From Paracoccaceae bacterium (lineage in GTDB: Bacteria > Pseudomonadota > Alphaproteobacteria > Rhodobacterales > Rhodobacteraceae), in contig JAPOSK010000351.1 in assembly GCA_026709725.1 (NCBI GenBank), forward strand, positions 1 to 7,068: a stretch of 7,068 nucleotides of DNA, written 5' to 3'. This document shows, in pieces, positions 6,426 to 7,068 of the stretch. The notes beneath the pieces are model-generated. The model was not told where the DNA came from and did no database searches. It saw only the letters and a program-made list of their open reading frames with translations. The position numbers were made by a program, and so were the translations under genes. Numbering within the stretch: position 1 is the stretch's first letter; every line of letters starts with the position of its first letter.

Positions 6426-6743
6426 GAAACCGCCCACCTTCATGACCTGTCATGACTTTCGCTCCCGCTCCGCCCGTGAAGGTGCGATTCTGACCGATTT
6501 CTTCGGCACTTGCACCCCAATCAGCGATTCAATCTCCGTGAAAACCCCCCGGTCAATCCCTGAATCTCCACCCCTCATGGTGTCGAAACCGCCCACCTTC
6601 ATGACCTGTCATGACTTTCGCTCCCGCTCCGCCCGTGAAGGTGCGATTCTGACCGATTTCTTCGGCACTTGCACCCCAATCAGCGATTCAATCTCCGTGA
6701 AAACCCCCCGGTCAATCCCTGAATCTCCACCCCTCATGGTGTC
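6426..6743. repeat. Perfect two-copy 159-bp tandem repeat
   Basis: Two directly adjacent copies (6426-6584 and 6585-6743) appear identical over all 159 bp, with no intervening bases. The unit is a multiple of three, so frames stay open across it on both strands. Each copy carries a 16-bp inverted repeat TCATGAC-CT-GTCATGA (6440-6455 and 6599-6614). On the minus strand each copy also holds a 42-codon frame from ATG to TGA (6450-6578 and 6609-6737, starting MRGGDSGIDRG), without a clear ribosome-binding site. Perfect identity suggests a recent duplication or an array kept uniform by recombination. The unit was not recognised as a known element. Confidence 0.95.
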
Positions 6744-7068
6744 GATTCATGAAAACCAAAAACAACCCACCGGGTGAATGCAATGCGACACAAGACCGCA
6801 CTTCCCCTCACCACCCCATCCGAGGACCCGGCCATCACGCCCCATGGCGGCCCACCCCTGACAGTCCGGCCCCCTCCGGGCATGCCGGCCCCGCTCAGGG
6901 TCCGCCGCGACCTCCCCAGGCCCGGGGCCAAGACAGGGCCCGATGATCCGCGCTCGCCAGGCTCGTCCGCCGGGGCGGGCCGGCCCCCGATCATGATCCC
7001 TGATGGGCATGATCCCTGACGGGATGACACCCGGCGGGGATCCCTGACGGGCCCGCGCCCTCCTCCCG
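6744..7068. other. GC-rich region with no convincing gene
   Basis: Bases 6781-7068 are about 74% G+C by hand count and cytosine-rich on the plus strand up to about 6930. Open frames on both strands here are rich in Pro, Gly and Arg, overlap one another, and show no family signature or ribosome-binding site; they look like by-products of base composition. The stretch ends in a short tandem array. A gene beginning beyond the window edge cannot be excluded. Confidence 0.5.
6993..7052. repeat. Short tandem repeat array, 15-16-bp unit, four copies
   Basis: Consensus unit ATGATCCCTGACGGG. Copies lie at 6993-7008, 7009-7023, 7024-7038 (degenerate, about four mismatches) and 7039-7052 (missing the first two bases). 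Each good copy contains CCCTGAYGGG, which can pair CCC with GGG across a TGAY loop. The array ends 16 bases before the window edge, so further copies beyond it are possible but not seen. Confidence 0.75.

Noticed and set aside
6426..6743. The tandem repeat as a CRISPR array
   Set aside because: The unit is 159 bp with only two directly abutting copies and no unique spacers; no cas genes are present.
6040..6743. Insertion-sequence remnant (transposase fragment)
   Set aside because: Frames checked on both strands gave no DDE-transposase, integrase or other transposase motif, and no terminal inverted repeats or target duplications were found. It remains possible but unsupported.
6235..6777. Plus-strand open frame of 180 codons spanning the tandem repeat
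   Set aside because: It stays open mainly because the 159-bp unit is a multiple of three. It has no ribosome-binding site and no recognised motif, and is Ser/Pro-rich in a way typical of non-coding frames.
6734..7030. Minus-strand open frame of 98 codons in the GC-rich tail
   Set aside because: Gly/Arg/Pro-rich product explained by about 74% GC; overlapping open frames occur on both strands and no start signal is visible.

Overview
The window reads as a chromosomal segment of an alphaproteobacterium. The evidence is a DnaK/DnaJ pair with alphaproteobacterial-type sequences, and a divergent pair of genes for an FxsA-type membrane protein and a Tim44/TimA-type protein. The second pair is a familiar neighbourhood in that class, where the Tim44-like gene is often followed by mltA and an Smr-domain gene. 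Neither mltA nor smr is present here. No rRNA, tRNA or CRISPR array was seen.

Layout. 1-1506 (+): 3' part of dnaK, cut by the window edge. 1518-1568: a long, nearly perfect intergenic hairpin. 1587-2711 (+): complete dnaJ. 2737-3219 (-): fxsA, convergent with dnaJ. 3324-3980 (+): Tim44/TimA-like gene, divergent from fxsA. 3987-4055: two hairpins between convergent genes. 4094-5332 (-) and 5325-5918 (-): a hipBA-type toxin-antitoxin operon, with the antitoxin gene first and an 8-nt overlap into the kinase gene. 5919-6050: an AT-rich (about 26% GC) hip promoter region packed with palindromes. 6051-7068: about 1 kb with no convincing gene. It holds an unrecognised stretch, a perfect two-copy 159-bp tandem repeat (6426-6743), and a very GC-rich tail (about 74% GC) ending in a 15-16-bp tandem array.

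How the genes work together. DnaK and DnaJ are partners in the Hsp70 folding cycle. The FxsA and Tim44-like proteins are predicted to be small inner-membrane or membrane-anchored proteins. The hipBA pair is an independent module: a DNA-binding antitoxin that probably represses its own promoter, and a HipA-type Ser/Thr kinase with its key residues present. Its position where housekeeping genes are often found, its AT-rich promoter and the repeat-rich DNA beside it suggest an inserted accessory module. That is an inference, because no transposase, integrase or attachment site is visible.

No clearly new biological system was found. The best candidates for a second look are the perfect 159-bp tandem duplication, the palindrome-dense hip control region with an unusually long HipB-like protein, and the dnaK-dnaJ hairpin.
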